DNA of 64,000 nucleotides from Rhizobium sp. SL42 (GTDB lineage Bacteria > Pseudomonadota > Alphaproteobacteria > Rhizobiales > Rhizobiaceae). Below, piece after piece: positions 53,926-63,658 of this stretch (its first letter is position 1; each line of letters starts with the position of its first letter). Below the pieces are notes generated by a model. That model was not told where the DNA came from, searched no databases, and worked only from the letters and a program-made list of their open reading frames with translations. A program made the translations under genes and the position numbers. The DNA lies in contig NZ_CP063397.1 in assembly GCF_021729845.1 (NCBI RefSeq), forward strand, positions 3,238,001-3,302,000, in the 5' to 3' direction.

Positions 53926-55071
53926 ATGTCGCTGATCCGCCAGGAACGATCCCTGTTCATTCCAATCGGCATGGCAATCATCGCATACCTTGTCGAACAC
54001 ACGATCCTGGAGGCCGGCCAGGCCGCCTCCCTGATAGGTGCAGCGCTCCTGGTCGGCGCCATCGTCATCGCATCGATGCGCGTGGCCCATCACGCCGAAA
54101 TCCTCGCCCACAAGGTCGGCGATCCCTACGGTACGATGATCCTGACCCTCTCGGCCGTTGCTGTGGAAGTCATCATCCTGGCGATCATGATGAACAACGA
54201 GGCCTCACCAACCCTCGTGCGCGACACCATCTATTCCGCCGTCATGCTCGATATAAACGGCATTCTCGGCCTTGCCGCCCTGATCGGCGGCCTCAAGCAC
54301 GGCGAACAGCCCTACAATGACGATTCCGGCAAGACCTATGGCGTGATGATCCTGACTGCGATGGGAATCTCGATGATCGTGCCCGAGTTCATCCCGCGCG
54401 ACAAATGGCAGTACTATTCGCTTTATACGATCTTCGCGATGATCGCGCTTTATGCGCTCTTCCTGCGCATGCAGGTCGGCACCCACAGCTACTTCTTCTC
54501 CTATAGCTATCCGACCCGGGAACCTTCTGCCGAAGAGAGCGGGGCGGGGGCAGACGACAACCCGTCCCCCAGACCGTCCCATAGACCATCGCACGCTCCA
54601 TCCCACCCCCATGCTCAGTCAACCGCCGTCTCCATTGCCGTCATCCTTTTCGGCGTCGTGCTGATCGGCGGACTGGCCGAAGTCATGGCTGTATTGGCAG
54701 ACGCCGGACTGGAGGGCACTGGCGCGCCTGTCGCGCTCACCGCCATTCTCGTGGCAGCGATTTCCGCTGCGCCTGAAATCCTCACCGCTCTTCGCGCCGC
54801 CCTCAGGAACCGCATGCAGGCGACCGTCAACATCGCCATGGGTGCCTCGCTTTCGACGGTCATCCTCACGGTCCCGGTGATGGAGGGGATCGCCCTCTAT
54901 ACCGGTCAACCCTTCGTGATGGCGATGACGCCTGTCCAGACCACCATGGTCGCGATTACCCTGATTGCGGCGGCGATCAACCTCAACGACGGCGAGACCA
55001 ATGCCATTGAAGGCATGACGCATTTCATCCTTTTCACGACATTCATCATGCTCTCCTTCATCGGTCTTTGA
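53926..55071 (+). CDS. chaA: ChaA-type calcium:proton antiporter
   Basis: A protein of 381 residues from ATG 53926, placed after GAGGAATG; an ATG five codons upstream is possible. About 11 membrane helices are visible. The CaCA family repeats are DPYGTMILTLSAVAVEVIIL with the acidic ion-binding residue and ISAAPEILTALRAALRNRMQ. A hydrophilic loop (about 210-235) is rich in proline, serine and histidine (PSHRPSHAPSHPH). It exports calcium or sodium in exchange for protons across the inner membrane. It is a single gene. Confidence 0.93.
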   Translation: MSLIRQERSLFIPIGMAIIAYLVEHTILEAGQAASLIGAALLVGAIVIASMRVAHHAEILAHKVGDPYGTMILTLSAVAVEVIILAIMMNNEASPTLVRDTIYSAVMLDINGILGLAALIGGLKHGEQPYNDDSGKTYGVMILTAMGISMIVPEFIPRDKWQYYSLYTIFAMIALYALFLRMQVGTHSYFFSYSYPTREPSAEESGAGADDNPSPRPSHRPSHAPSHPHAQSTAVSIAVILFGVVLIGGLAEVMAVLADAGLEGTGAPVALTAILVAAISAAPEILTALRAALRNRMQATVNIAMGASLSTVILTVPVMEGIALYTGQPFVMAMTPVQTTMVAITLIAAAINLNDGETNAIEGMTHFILFTTFIMLSFIGL

Positions 55072-55247
55072 CCCCGCCCCGTCTTTTGCACCGCACTCGA
55101 AAACCGAGATCGGTTGGGAACCTTTGTGGAAAACTGCCGTTCCTCCAGCGATGGTCAGCCCGCTTTGGGCCACCCGCCGCATTGTCAACACGATGCGGAT
55201 GCACATCGCTCCCACAGGTTACCGGGGGGCCAACTCGGGAGTCGAAC

Positions 55248-56453
55248 GTGAAAAGATTGGACGTGATCGACGGCATGCGGGGCTATTTCCTCGTCTTTAT
55301 GCTGGTCAACCATCTGGTGTTCACAGGCGGCCTTTGGCTCGTCGAAATCAACCACCGCAACCTTGCCTTTGTCGAGGATGCGCAGGGCTTCGTTTTCCTG
55401 TCCGGTCTGCTCACCGGCATGGTCTATGCCCGCAAGATGATGAAGGACGGCTATGCCGTTGGACGTGACCGAATCTGGTCGCGTGCGCTCGAGCTTTATC
55501 GCTACGCAATGGGCATCATGCTCGTGGTACTGGCTCTGCAGTTGATCCTGCCGGGCGCCGGCGCCATCTGGCAGAACTGGTTGGGACCGACCCGGTTGTT
55601 CGATCCGAGCAGCCTGGCTCCGGTCGTAAGCTTCCTCTTCCAGCCGACCTTCATGGATATCCTTCCGCAATACATCGTCTACATGGTCTTTGCCCCGATC
55701 GTCATTTGGCTGTGCCTACGCGGCCAATGGCTCGGCGTCGCCATCGGCTCACTGTTGATCTGGATGGCAGCACAGCTCGGTCTGCAGCGTGCACTCACCT
55801 ACCCGCTCAACGAATGGCTGGCCGGCGCACCTGACAAGGAAGGACTGCGTGTCAGCTTCAACCTGCTCGGCTGGCAGATCGTCTTCTTCGCCGGCATCAT
55901 TGCTGGCAGCCTGACCTCGATGAAGCAGATCGAGTGGCAGAAAGTCTTCAACCCGCGCAGCACCACGCTGGCCTGGACGGCGCTGGCCGTCTGCCTCTTC
56001 TTCCTGCCGCTGCGCATCATGACCGCCCATGGCCTGATGCCGGGCGTGGTGCTTGAAAAATTCGGACTGATGGAGGTTCGCGCCGATTTCGGCCCGGTCT
56101 ATCTCATCAACTTCGCCGCCGTCGCCTATGGTCTCGCCTGGCTGCTGATCGCCGGGCCACGCAGTGAAAACGCAACGATCCGAAAGATCGGCAATGGGCT
56201 GACCAGCCTTTTCTCGCTCAATGTCCTGCAGTTGCTCGGCCGCCACTCGCTGCAGATCTATGTCTGGCACGTCCTGATCGTCTATCTTGTCTATTATATC
56301 GACGGCCGTACGCCGGAACTATCGCAGCTCACCAAGACGATGATCACCGCCATCGCGCTGGCACTCCTTACCCTGCCCGCCCTGTGGCGCGACCGCGAGC
56401 GCCTGTTCGGCGATAGCGCCTTCCTCGGCCCCTGGGTGAAGAACACAGCTTAA
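55248..56453 (+). CDS. OpgC-domain membrane protein (acyltransferase-like)
   Basis: A protein of 401 residues from GTG 55248, which follows GGGAG; the longer upstream frame has no site. It starts MKRLDVIDGMRGYFLVFMLV, then EDAQGFVFLSGLLTGMVYAR, the OpgC signature of a multi-helix membrane acyltransferase. About ten membrane segments are visible. In E. coli OpgC succinylates osmoregulated periplasmic glucans; the substrate here could be cyclic glucan or another surface glycan. It ends at a strong bidirectional terminator. Confidence 0.9.
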   Translation: MKRLDVIDGMRGYFLVFMLVNHLVFTGGLWLVEINHRNLAFVEDAQGFVFLSGLLTGMVYARKMMKDGYAVGRDRIWSRALELYRYAMGIMLVVLALQLILPGAGAIWQNWLGPTRLFDPSSLAPVVSFLFQPTFMDILPQYIVYMVFAPIVIWLCLRGQWLGVAIGSLLIWMAAQLGLQRALTYPLNEWLAGAPDKEGLRVSFNLLGWQIVFFAGIIAGSLTSMKQIEWQKVFNPRSTTLAWTALAVCLFFLPLRIMTAHGLMPGVVLEKFGLMEVRADFGPVYLINFAAVAYGLAWLLIAGPRSENATIRKIGNGLTSLFSLNVLQLLGRHSLQIYVWHVLIVYLVYYIDGRTPELSQLTKTMITAIALALLTLPALWRDRERLFGDSAFLGPWVKNTA

Positions 56454-56472
56454 ACGCAACATATGACTCAAT

Positions 56473-56506
56473 AAAAAAAGGCGGGACCTCGCAGCCCCGC
56501 CTTTTT
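56473..56506. terminator. bidirectional terminator
   Basis: GGCGGG (56480-56485) and CCCGCC (56496-56501) form the stem, flanked by seven A (56473-56479) on one side and five T (56502-56506) on the other. It serves the convergent OpgC and aminotransferase genes. Confidence 0.9.
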
Positions 56507-56527
56507 GTTTGTCATCAGATCCGCTGC

Positions 56528-57850
<1,323 letters not shown>

Positions 57851-58003
57851 TTATCGCGTCACCGAGCCAATCGGCCCTGCATGCCGCCTGCCCCACCATG
57901 TGAAAGCCGTGACATGAACCCGGCACCGCCATAATTCCGTCCCGCTGCGGTCGCGATATGCCGGTTGTCTGGGCATGCCCGGCAACAGCGTGGAAGACCC
58001 GCC

Positions 58004-58465
58004 ATGAACACCCGCACAAAAAAGCCCCGTGAGCTTGACTGCGCAACCTCGCATCGACGATCTCGACGGCCCGCCATCAAGACAGGGGGCATCGCAATAT
58101 TGGTCGTCACAGGCCTCGCCATGGCTTTGACCTTCGGGGCAAGTGCTGAATCCCCGGTCGCGCCGCCAGCGGTGGCGGCGCAATCAAGTCCAGGCCTCAT
58201 CGCGACACAGCAGAGTGATGCTACCACCAACCCGACCCCAGGTGCGCGGCCGATCCTCCCATTGGTCAGCCCGGCGGCCAAGATCGACGGCGACAAGACC
58301 GGAAGCATCGGCGGCGCCGACAGTGCCCTTATCGGCGAGGAACGGCGTGTCCTGATCGGCCTGCTGTTTCTCTGTTTCGCGGTCATGGCCATAGGCGGCT
58401 ACGGGCTATGGCGCCGCAGCTTCAAGGATCTGATCCAGTCCAGGATTGGCCCCGACCGACACTGA
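58004..58465 (+). CDS. hypothetical protein with two membrane segments
   Basis: A protein of 153 residues from ATG 58004, 13 codons inside a longer frame. It has a basic N-terminus, one membrane segment (GGIAILVVTGLAMALTFGAS), then a proline-, alanine- and threonine-rich stretch with PTPGARPILPLVSPAAKIDG. A second membrane segment follows (VLIGLLFLCFAVMAIGGYG) with a basic tail. I do not recognise the family. The topology places a small loop in the periplasm. It is upstream of the sugar dehydrogenase gene by 174 bases. Function unknown. Confidence 0.55.
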   Translation: MNTRTKKPRELDCATSHRRSRRPAIKTGGIAILVVTGLAMALTFGASAESPVAPPAVAAQSSPGLIATQQSDATTNPTPGARPILPLVSPAAKIDGDKTGSIGGADSALIGEERRVLIGLLFLCFAVMAIGGYGLWRRSFKDLIQSRIGPDRH

Positions 58466-58639
58466 TACGGCCATCATCGACAGGCTGTGCGTTCACAAAG
58501 AGGTCAACGCGCGATGCATTTGCACCTCGCACCGGCCCAAGCCCTTGTCTGCCTCCGACAGTCCACCAAATAGCTTCAGAGACCCGATTGCATGAAAACC
58601 AGGCATTGCACCTGAATGACAAGGCCGTTTGGAGGAACC

Positions 58640-59797
58640 ATGACCGCGACCTATCGCCTGAAAGTGAACCTTTCCCTCGCCGCACTCATCGCAGCGGCCA
58701 CGCTTCCCGTAGCACAACCCGTTCTGGCGCAGGAGAAAATTCAGGCCGGGGACGTCGCGATCAACGTCCAACCCGTCGCTGGCAACCTTGAAAACCCATG
58801 GGCGATCGAAGTCCTGCCCGATGGAGCATACATCGTTACGGAAAAGCCGGGCCGCATGCGCATCATCCGCAACAACCAGACCGGCGAACCACTCACCGGG
58901 CTTCCGGAAATCCGCGTCGCCGGCCAGGGCGGATTGCTCGATATCGCCCTAGCGCCCGACTTCGCTCAGAGCCGTACCCTCTATTTCACCGCCTCGGTAG
59001 CCGGTGAAGGCGGACACGGAACAGCAGTCTTCTCCGCACAGCTTTCGGAGGATGAAAGCGGCCTCGAAAACGTCCAACGCATCTTCGTGATGAACAAACT
59101 GACCGGCGCCGGCCAGCACTTCGGTTCGCGCATTGCGATTGCCGCTGACGGCAGCCTGTTTTTCGGCATCGGCGACCGAGGCGAGATGGATCGCGCCCAG
59201 GATCCGAACGATCACGCAGGCTCCATTCTTCACATCAAACCCGACGGCACGCCCGGCGACGGCAACCCGTTTGTCGCCAACGGCAAGGGGGCAGCGGAAA
59301 TTTGGTCGATCGGCCACCGCAACCCGCAAGGCATCACCATCGACCCGGACGACAATCGGCTCTACACGGTTGAACATGGCGCACGCGGCGGCGATGAGAT
59401 CAACAGCCCGAATGCCGGCAGCAACTACGGCTGGCCGATGATTTCCTATGGCAAGCACTATTCGGGCGCTGAAATCGGCGTCGGCCAGGCGGCAGATGGC
59501 TATGAGCAGCCCCTACACTACTGGGATCCGTCGATTGCCCCCGGCGCGATTGCCGTCTATCGCGGCGCGATGTTCCCCGAATGGGATGGCGACTTCCTGG
59601 TCGCCGCCCTTAAATATCAGCTGCTCGCCCGCATCGATCGCGCAGACGACGGTTCCATCGGCACGGAAGAAAGACTTCTGGCCGGGGACTATGGCCGTAT
59701 CCGCGATGTCAAAGTAGCGTCAGACGGCTCCATTCTGCTGGTCACGGACGAAGAAGACGGACAATTGATCCGTCTATCGCGCGCCGATGCATCCTAA
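58640..59797 (+). CDS. PQQ-dependent aldose sugar dehydrogenase
   Basis: A protein of 385 residues from ATG after GGAGGAACC. A signal peptide ends at LAQ (about residue 32). The soluble glucose/sorbosone dehydrogenase beta-propeller is clear: LENPWAIEVLPDGAYIVTEK, GQGGLLDIALAPDFAQSR, IGHRNPQGITIDPDDNRLYT, VEHGARGGDEINSPNAGSNY and NYGWPMISYGKHYSGAEIG. It oxidises sugars in the periplasm using PQQ. No PQQ synthesis genes are nearby. Confidence 0.93.
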   Translation: MTATYRLKVNLSLAALIAAATLPVAQPVLAQEKIQAGDVAINVQPVAGNLENPWAIEVLPDGAYIVTEKPGRMRIIRNNQTGEPLTGLPEIRVAGQGGLLDIALAPDFAQSRTLYFTASVAGEGGHGTAVFSAQLSEDESGLENVQRIFVMNKLTGAGQHFGSRIAIAADGSLFFGIGDRGEMDRAQDPNDHAGSILHIKPDGTPGDGNPFVANGKGAAEIWSIGHRNPQGITIDPDDNRLYTVEHGARGGDEINSPNAGSNYGWPMISYGKHYSGAEIGVGQAADGYEQPLHYWDPSIAPGAIAVYRGAMFPEWDGDFLVAALKYQLLARIDRADDGSIGTEERLLAGDYGRIRDVKVASDGSILLVTDEEDGQLIRLSRADAS

Positions 59798-60254
59798 AGG
59801 CGAAAAAGACGAACACAGAAAATTTCAACTGAAAAACACCGTGTTCCGACCTCGATTTCCGCAAATCTCCATCGCACGCGATGCAAATTTTCGCCGAAAC
59901 GCCAATTGCCGCCAAAAACGTCCTCGCGAAACCGGCATAACCCTTGATAACCAAGGGGTATCGCCGTTAACGTTCTGAAAACTTTTGCTTGCCAATTCCT
60001 GATAAACGAAGCACTCTTTTCGAGTTCGGGCAAATTTGCGAGCATGGGAAGACCTAATAAACAGATGCGCGCCGGGGACGCTATAACAACTCCGGGCAGA
60101 CGATCTTGAGGCGTTGGGTTCAACGTTTCGGATTGCATGCGGTAACAGGGCCCCTTTCCTCACATATCGACAAATGCCTGTCGCTCACCCGTTTACGGGA
60201 AAACATTGCAATGCTGCCCCGCCGAATATGGGCAGAGAGAAAAGGACCTGACGC
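59798..60254. other. intergenic region upstream of the cold-shock gene
   Basis: This 457-base gap shows no gene. A short inverted repeat CCCTTG-N-CAAGGG lies near 59941-59958. Cold-shock genes usually have a long structured leader, so part of the right half (about 60100-60254) is probably transcribed. No clear promoter was assigned. Confidence 0.5.
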
Positions 60255-60470
60255 ATGGCCGAAACTGGCACTGTAAAATTCTTCAATACCGACAAGGGCT
60301 TTGGCTTCATCAAGCCGGACAATGGTGGCGCGGACATCTTCGTTCATATCTCCGCAGTGCAGGCATCTGGACTTTCGGGCCTGTCCGAAAACCAGAAGGT
60401 AAGCTTCGACACGGAACCGGATCGCCGTGGCAAAGGCCCGAAGGCCGTAAACCTGCAAGTCTCCGGCTGA
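60255..60470 (+). CDS. cspA: cold-shock protein (CspA family)
   Basis: A protein of 71 residues starting MAETGTVKFFNTDKGFGFIK. RNP1 is KGFGFI and RNP2 is IFVHI, followed by SAVQASGLSGLSENQKVSFD. It binds single-stranded RNA and DNA and melts structure at low temperature. AAAGGA lies eight bases upstream of the ATG, and an intrinsic terminator follows 31 bases after the stop. It is monocistronic. Rhizobia have several paralogues; cold induction here is not proven by sequence. Confidence 0.96.
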   Translation: MAETGTVKFFNTDKGFGFIKPDNGGADIFVHISAVQASGLSGLSENQKVSFDTEPDRRGKGPKAVNLQVSG

Positions 60471-60500
60471 TTTCATCCGGTCCTTGCTTCGCATTCGCGG

Positions 60501-60524
60501 CCCGGCAGGTTTGCCGGGTTTTTT
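60501..60524 (+). terminator. terminator of the cold-shock gene
   Basis: CCCGGCA (60501-60507) and TGCCGGG (60512-60518) form a 7-base stem with a 4-base loop, followed by six T (60519-60524). Confidence 0.9.
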
Positions 60525-60615
60525 CGTTCAGCTTGCGTTCAGCCGCACCAGGCTACTGTCTCCTCATCGCTCGTTAACCAAGAGCAAAGCCGCTTTGGCA
60601 TGAGGAACTGACCTT

Positions 60616-61041
60616 ATGATGAAAATCGCAAAATACGCCCTTCTCGCGACGGTCGTCACGTTGACCCCGATCATGGCTTCGAGCCAGGCTGAAGCACGGG
60701 ATCGCTACCGTCACCACAGGGACAATGATGCTGTTGCCCTCGGCGTTCTCGGCCTTGCCACCGGCGTGATCGTCGGCTCGGCCATCGCCAGCCAGCCGCA
60801 GCGCCGCGTCTATGTCGAGCCGGCACCGGTGTACGACGACCCGGAATACTACGTCGATGATTATCCGCCGCCGCCCCCGCCGCGCCGTAGCGTTTATCAG
60901 GAGCGTCGTGTCAGCTATGGCGTCGAGCCATGGACGCCGGAATGGTACGACTACTGCGCCAACCGCTACCGCAGCTTCAATTCGCGCACCGGTACCTATG
61001 TCGGCTATGACGGCATGTCACACTTCTGCACCGCAGGCTAA
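60616..61041 (+). CDS. BA14K family protein
   Basis: A protein of 141 residues. The signal peptide MMKIAKYALLATVVTLTPIM ends before ARD, a glycine/valine/alanine-rich hydrophobic stretch follows, then a proline- and tyrosine-rich linker. The C-terminal WTPEWYDYCANRYRSFNSRT, then GTYVGYDGMSHFC is the BA14K motif with two conserved cysteines. BA14K in Brucella is an immunoreactive, lectin-like exported protein. GAGGAA lies upstream. It ends at a strong terminator. Confidence 0.9.
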   Translation: MMKIAKYALLATVVTLTPIMASSQAEARDRYRHHRDNDAVALGVLGLATGVIVGSAIASQPQRRVYVEPAPVYDDPEYYVDDYPPPPPPRRSVYQERRVSYGVEPWTPEWYDYCANRYRSFNSRTGTYVGYDGMSHFCTAG

Positions 61042-61070
61042 GCGAAACAACCGACTGCCTGAACTGCAAA

Positions 61071-61096
61071 GCGCCGCTTCCGCGGCGCTTTTTTTT
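61071..61096 (+). terminator. terminator of the BA14K gene
   Basis: GCGCCGC (61071-61077) and GCGGCGC (61082-61088) form a perfect 7-base stem with a four-base loop, followed by eight T (61089-61096). Confidence 0.93.
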
Positions 61097-61110
61097 CGAT
61101 CTGCCCTTGA

Positions 61111-61163
61111 ATCAGAGCCGTCTATCAGAGCCGTCAATCAGACCCGTCGGATCAGAGCCCGCG
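61111..61163. repeat. four 13-14 bp tandem repeats over the MBL gene stop
   Basis: Units ATCAGAGCCGTCT (61111), ATCAGAGCCGTCA (61124), ATCAGACCCGTCGG (61137) and ATCAGAGCCCGCG (61151) follow each other directly. The last unit contains the stop codon of the minus-strand MBL gene (61152-61154). Each copy therefore carries a similar TCTGAT end. Confidence 0.85.
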
Positions 61164-61796
61164 CAGGAAGGGATTATTCCTGCGTTCGTCGCCAATGCGC
61201 CCGCCCGGACCATGGCCGCAGATGAAACCGACATCATCGCCCAGCGGAAAGACCTTGTCCCGGATCGAATTCAGCAGGGTCTGATGATCCCCTCCCGGGA
61301 GATCGGTGCGGCCGATCGAACCACTGAACAGCACGTCGCCAAGATGGGCAAAGTTCTGGTTGCGATCAAAATAGATCACGTGCCCGGGCGCATGACCCGG
61401 GCAGTGATAGACCTCGAACTCGTGATCGCCGAAGGAAACCCGGTCGCCATCCTCCAGCCACTGATCGGGCAGCACATTGCGCAGTCCGGGGATATTATAG
61501 GCCTTTGCCTGCGTCTCGATCCGCTCGAGCAAAGGCAGGTCGTCCTTGTGCGGACCGATGATCTTCAGGCCGAGCCGCTCTTTGAGCTCGGCCGCGCCAC
61601 CGGCATGATCAAGATGGCCATGCGTGAGCCAGATCGCCGTCAGGCTGATCTTGTTCTCCTGGATTGTCTGGATGATCACATCGACATCGCCGCCGGGATC
61701 GACAATGACGCCTTCGCGGGTTTCGTCGTCGAACAGAATGGTGCAATTCTGCTGGAATGGGGTAACCGGGATAATGCCTGCCTGAACGTGGCCCAT
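61152..61796 (-). CDS. MBL-fold metallo-hydrolase (glyoxalase II-like)
   Basis: A protein of 214 residues from the ATG at 61796 with AGGAAGC upstream. The metallo-beta-lactamase fold shows the zinc motif WLTHGHLDHAGGAAEL, then EVYHCPGHAPGHVIYFDRNQ with histidine ligand, and GDVLFSGSIGRTDLPGGDHQ with the bridging aspartate. It resembles the YcbL type of small glyoxalase II-like hydrolases, which cleave glutathione thioesters. The stop codon lies in a tandem repeat. Substrate unknown. Confidence 0.92.
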   Translation of the reverse strand: MGHVQAGIIPVTPFQQNCTILFDDETREGVIVDPGGDVDVIIQTIQENKISLTAIWLTHGHLDHAGGAAELKERLGLKIIGPHKDDLPLLERIETQAKAYNIPGLRNVLPDQWLEDGDRVSFGDHEFEVYHCPGHAPGHVIYFDRNQNFAHLGDVLFSGSIGRTDLPGGDHQTLLNSIRDKVFPLGDDVGFICGHGPGGRIGDERRNNPFLRGL

Positions 61797-61859
61797 CGGG
61801 ACTGCTTCCTTTGACGCTGTGAACAGGAAGCGCATATCACGACTGTTCGGCGACGGAAA

Positions 61860-62021
61860 TCAGCGGTTAAGCCCATAGGCACTGGAAACCGGCGAGCCAG
61901 GCAGCATCGTTGCCTGCGCGACCAGCAAGCTGGCCACCATCAGCTTGGCTGCGACAACGACAATTACCACGGGCTTCAAAGACCGCGCCGATGAGCTTTC
62001 CTCGACTTCATTGTGGAGCAT
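61860..62021 (-). CDS. small membrane protein, hypothetical, 53 residues
   Basis: A short frame starting MLHNEVEESSSARSLKPVVI with one membrane helix (about residues 17-38, VVIVVVAAKLMVASLLVAQA). The ribosome site is weak. It lies 63 bases upstream of the MBL gene on the same strand. No family is recognised, and coding is plausible but not certain. Confidence 0.4.
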   Translation of the reverse strand: MLHNEVEESSSARSLKPVVIVVVAAKLMVASLLVAQATMLPGSPVSSAYGLNR

Positions 62022-62391
62022 GAGAGCCCGTCCCTTCCTCATTCCTGACATCCCTAGCCGAACGTCCTTACCTGGACCTGTCCGACCTTTCTCGAGGGGC
62101 ATAACGGCTGAATCGGCAAGAGGTTTCAGACTATTTCGCAAGCTGTGCGATCCGTGTAAAATCATTGGAGTTTTGCCGCAGTTCCGCTTAGTTTGCCGCC
62201 AATCGAATACAGTGTCGGTTCCGGTGCCGTGAATGCGCATAGAGCGATCGGCCCAGAAAGAGTGGCCAGGAACGAGTGGGAGAGCAGAAGCGGACAATTC
62301 TGCCGCAGCGATCCCGGACAGCAAGCCGGCCCCTGACTGGGCAGAGCCCCGCGCATCTGCCGGAAACGGCCGGGAGGAAAGGAATGACAGC
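62022..62391. other. spacer upstream of the PetP-like gene
   Basis: A 370-base divergent spacer between the small membrane protein and the MarR-type gene. The frame of the latter is open throughout the right half but lacks a good start before 62392. No other gene was recognised. Confidence 0.5.
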
Positions 62392-62907
62392 GTGGTACGA
62401 CAGTCTGCGACAAAGGCTGCCAAGAAGGATCTTCCCGAATTGCCCGTGGTCGATGACAAGGCAATCGATTTCGAAACGATAGAGAGGCTGTTCTTCGCCT
62501 ACCGCGATTTCGTCTCCGATCCCGATGCGATCCTGTCGAAATTCGGCTACGGCCGGGCCCATCACCGGGTCGTCTATTTCGTCAGCCGGCGTCCGGGCAT
62601 GACGGTGGCCGATCTGCTGGCAATCCTGCAGATCACCAAGCAGAGCCTTGCCCGCGTGCTCAAGGAGCTGATCGACAGCGGCTATATCCGCCAGATGGCC
62701 GGTCCGGCAGATCGCCGCCAAAGGCGCCTCTATCCGACGCTTGCGGGCCGTGAACTGGCGCTTGCCCTGTCGGAGCCGCAATCGCAACGCATTGCCAATG
62801 CCATGCAGGGCCTGTCCATCGCCGAGCGCGAGGCGGTGCGCCGTTTCCTGGACGGCATGCAGAAACAGACAGTTGCAGTGAACCCGGATATCGACGGAGC
62901 CGACTGA
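62392..62907 (+). CDS. petP: MarR-family regulator (PetP-like)
   Basis: A protein of 171 residues from GTG 62392, eight bases after GGGAGGAAAGGA; the frame extends 53 codons upstream without a better site. MarR features are RLFFAYRDFVSDPDAILSKF, GYGRAHHRVVYFVSRRPGMT, VADLLAILQITKQSLARVLK and the wing AGPADRRQRRLYPT. It precedes an OmpR-type regulator by one base. MarR plus OmpR in this order matches petP-petR of Rhodobacter capsulatus, needed for cytochrome bc1 expression. That equivalence is inferred. Confidence 0.85.
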   Translation: MVRQSATKAAKKDLPELPVVDDKAIDFETIERLFFAYRDFVSDPDAILSKFGYGRAHHRVVYFVSRRPGMTVADLLAILQITKQSLARVLKELIDSGYIRQMAGPADRRQRRLYPTLAGRELALALSEPQSQRIANAMQGLSIAEREAVRRFLDGMQKQTVAVNPDIDGAD

Positions 62908-62908
62908 C

Positions 62909-63610
62909 GTGGCCAAGAAGATCCTGCTTTCAGACGATGCGCCGCATCTGCTCGTCGTTGACGACGACACCCGCATCCGCGACCTGCTCCACCGCTTCCT
63001 GACAGAAAAAGGATTCCGCGTGACCGTGGCAGCAGATGCCGCGGAGGCGCGCCGCAAGCTGGAAGGCCTCAATTTCGATCTTCTCGTGCTCGACGTGATG
63101 ATGCCGGGCGAATCCGGCCTGTCGCTGACGCAGAGCCTGTCGGACGCGAAAAAGTGCCCGGTGATCCTGCTGACCGCCCGCTCGGAAGCGGATTCGCGTA
63201 TCGCCGGCCTCGAAGCCGGTGCTGACGACTACCTGGCCAAGCCCTTCGATCCGCGCGAACTGGTGCTGCGCATCAACAATATTCTCAAGCGCAACCTCAA
63301 TCCGGACGCGCCGAAGATCGAGCAGGTCATGTTCGGCCCCTATACCTTCTCCGTCTTGCGCAAGGAATTGCGCAAGGGTGCCGAAACCATTCGCCTGACC
63401 GACCGCGAGCAGGAGATCATGTTCCTCTTCGCAACACGGGCGGGCGAGACGATTGCGCGGCATGAACTGGTCGGCAATGACGCGGAAGTCGGCGAGCGCA
63501 CCATCGATGTCCAGATCAATCGCCTGCGCCGCAAGATCGAGGATGATCCGGCCAATCCTTTGTGGCTGCAAACCGTCCGCGGCATCGGCTATCGCCTGAG
63601 CATGGATTAG
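62909..63610 (+). CDS. petR: OmpR-family response regulator (PetR-like)
   Basis: A protein of 233 residues from GTG 62909, starting MAKKILLSDDAPHLLVVDDD. The receiver domain has the phosphoacceptor in LDVMMPGESGLSLTQSLSDA and the lysine in DYLAKPFDPRELVLRI. The winged-helix output domain includes IRLTDREQEIMFLFATRAGE and VDVQINRLRRKIEDDP-like sequence. It is transcribed with the MarR gene and the kinase downstream. A role in respiratory or envelope gene control is likely but not shown. Confidence 0.93.
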   Translation: MAKKILLSDDAPHLLVVDDDTRIRDLLHRFLTEKGFRVTVAADAAEARRKLEGLNFDLLVLDVMMPGESGLSLTQSLSDAKKCPVILLTARSEADSRIAGLEAGADDYLAKPFDPRELVLRINNILKRNLNPDAPKIEQVMFGPYTFSVLRKELRKGAETIRLTDREQEIMFLFATRAGETIARHELVGNDAEVGERTIDVQINRLRRKIEDDPANPLWLQTVRGIGYRLSMD

Positions 63611-63658
63611 TTGGACGGCCGACAGCAAGAGGCACGAGCCGGCAAGGAAGCCAAGACA

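Noticed and set aside
61111..61163. CRISPR array
   Set aside because: The repeats are directly adjacent with no spacers and are only 13-14 bases long.
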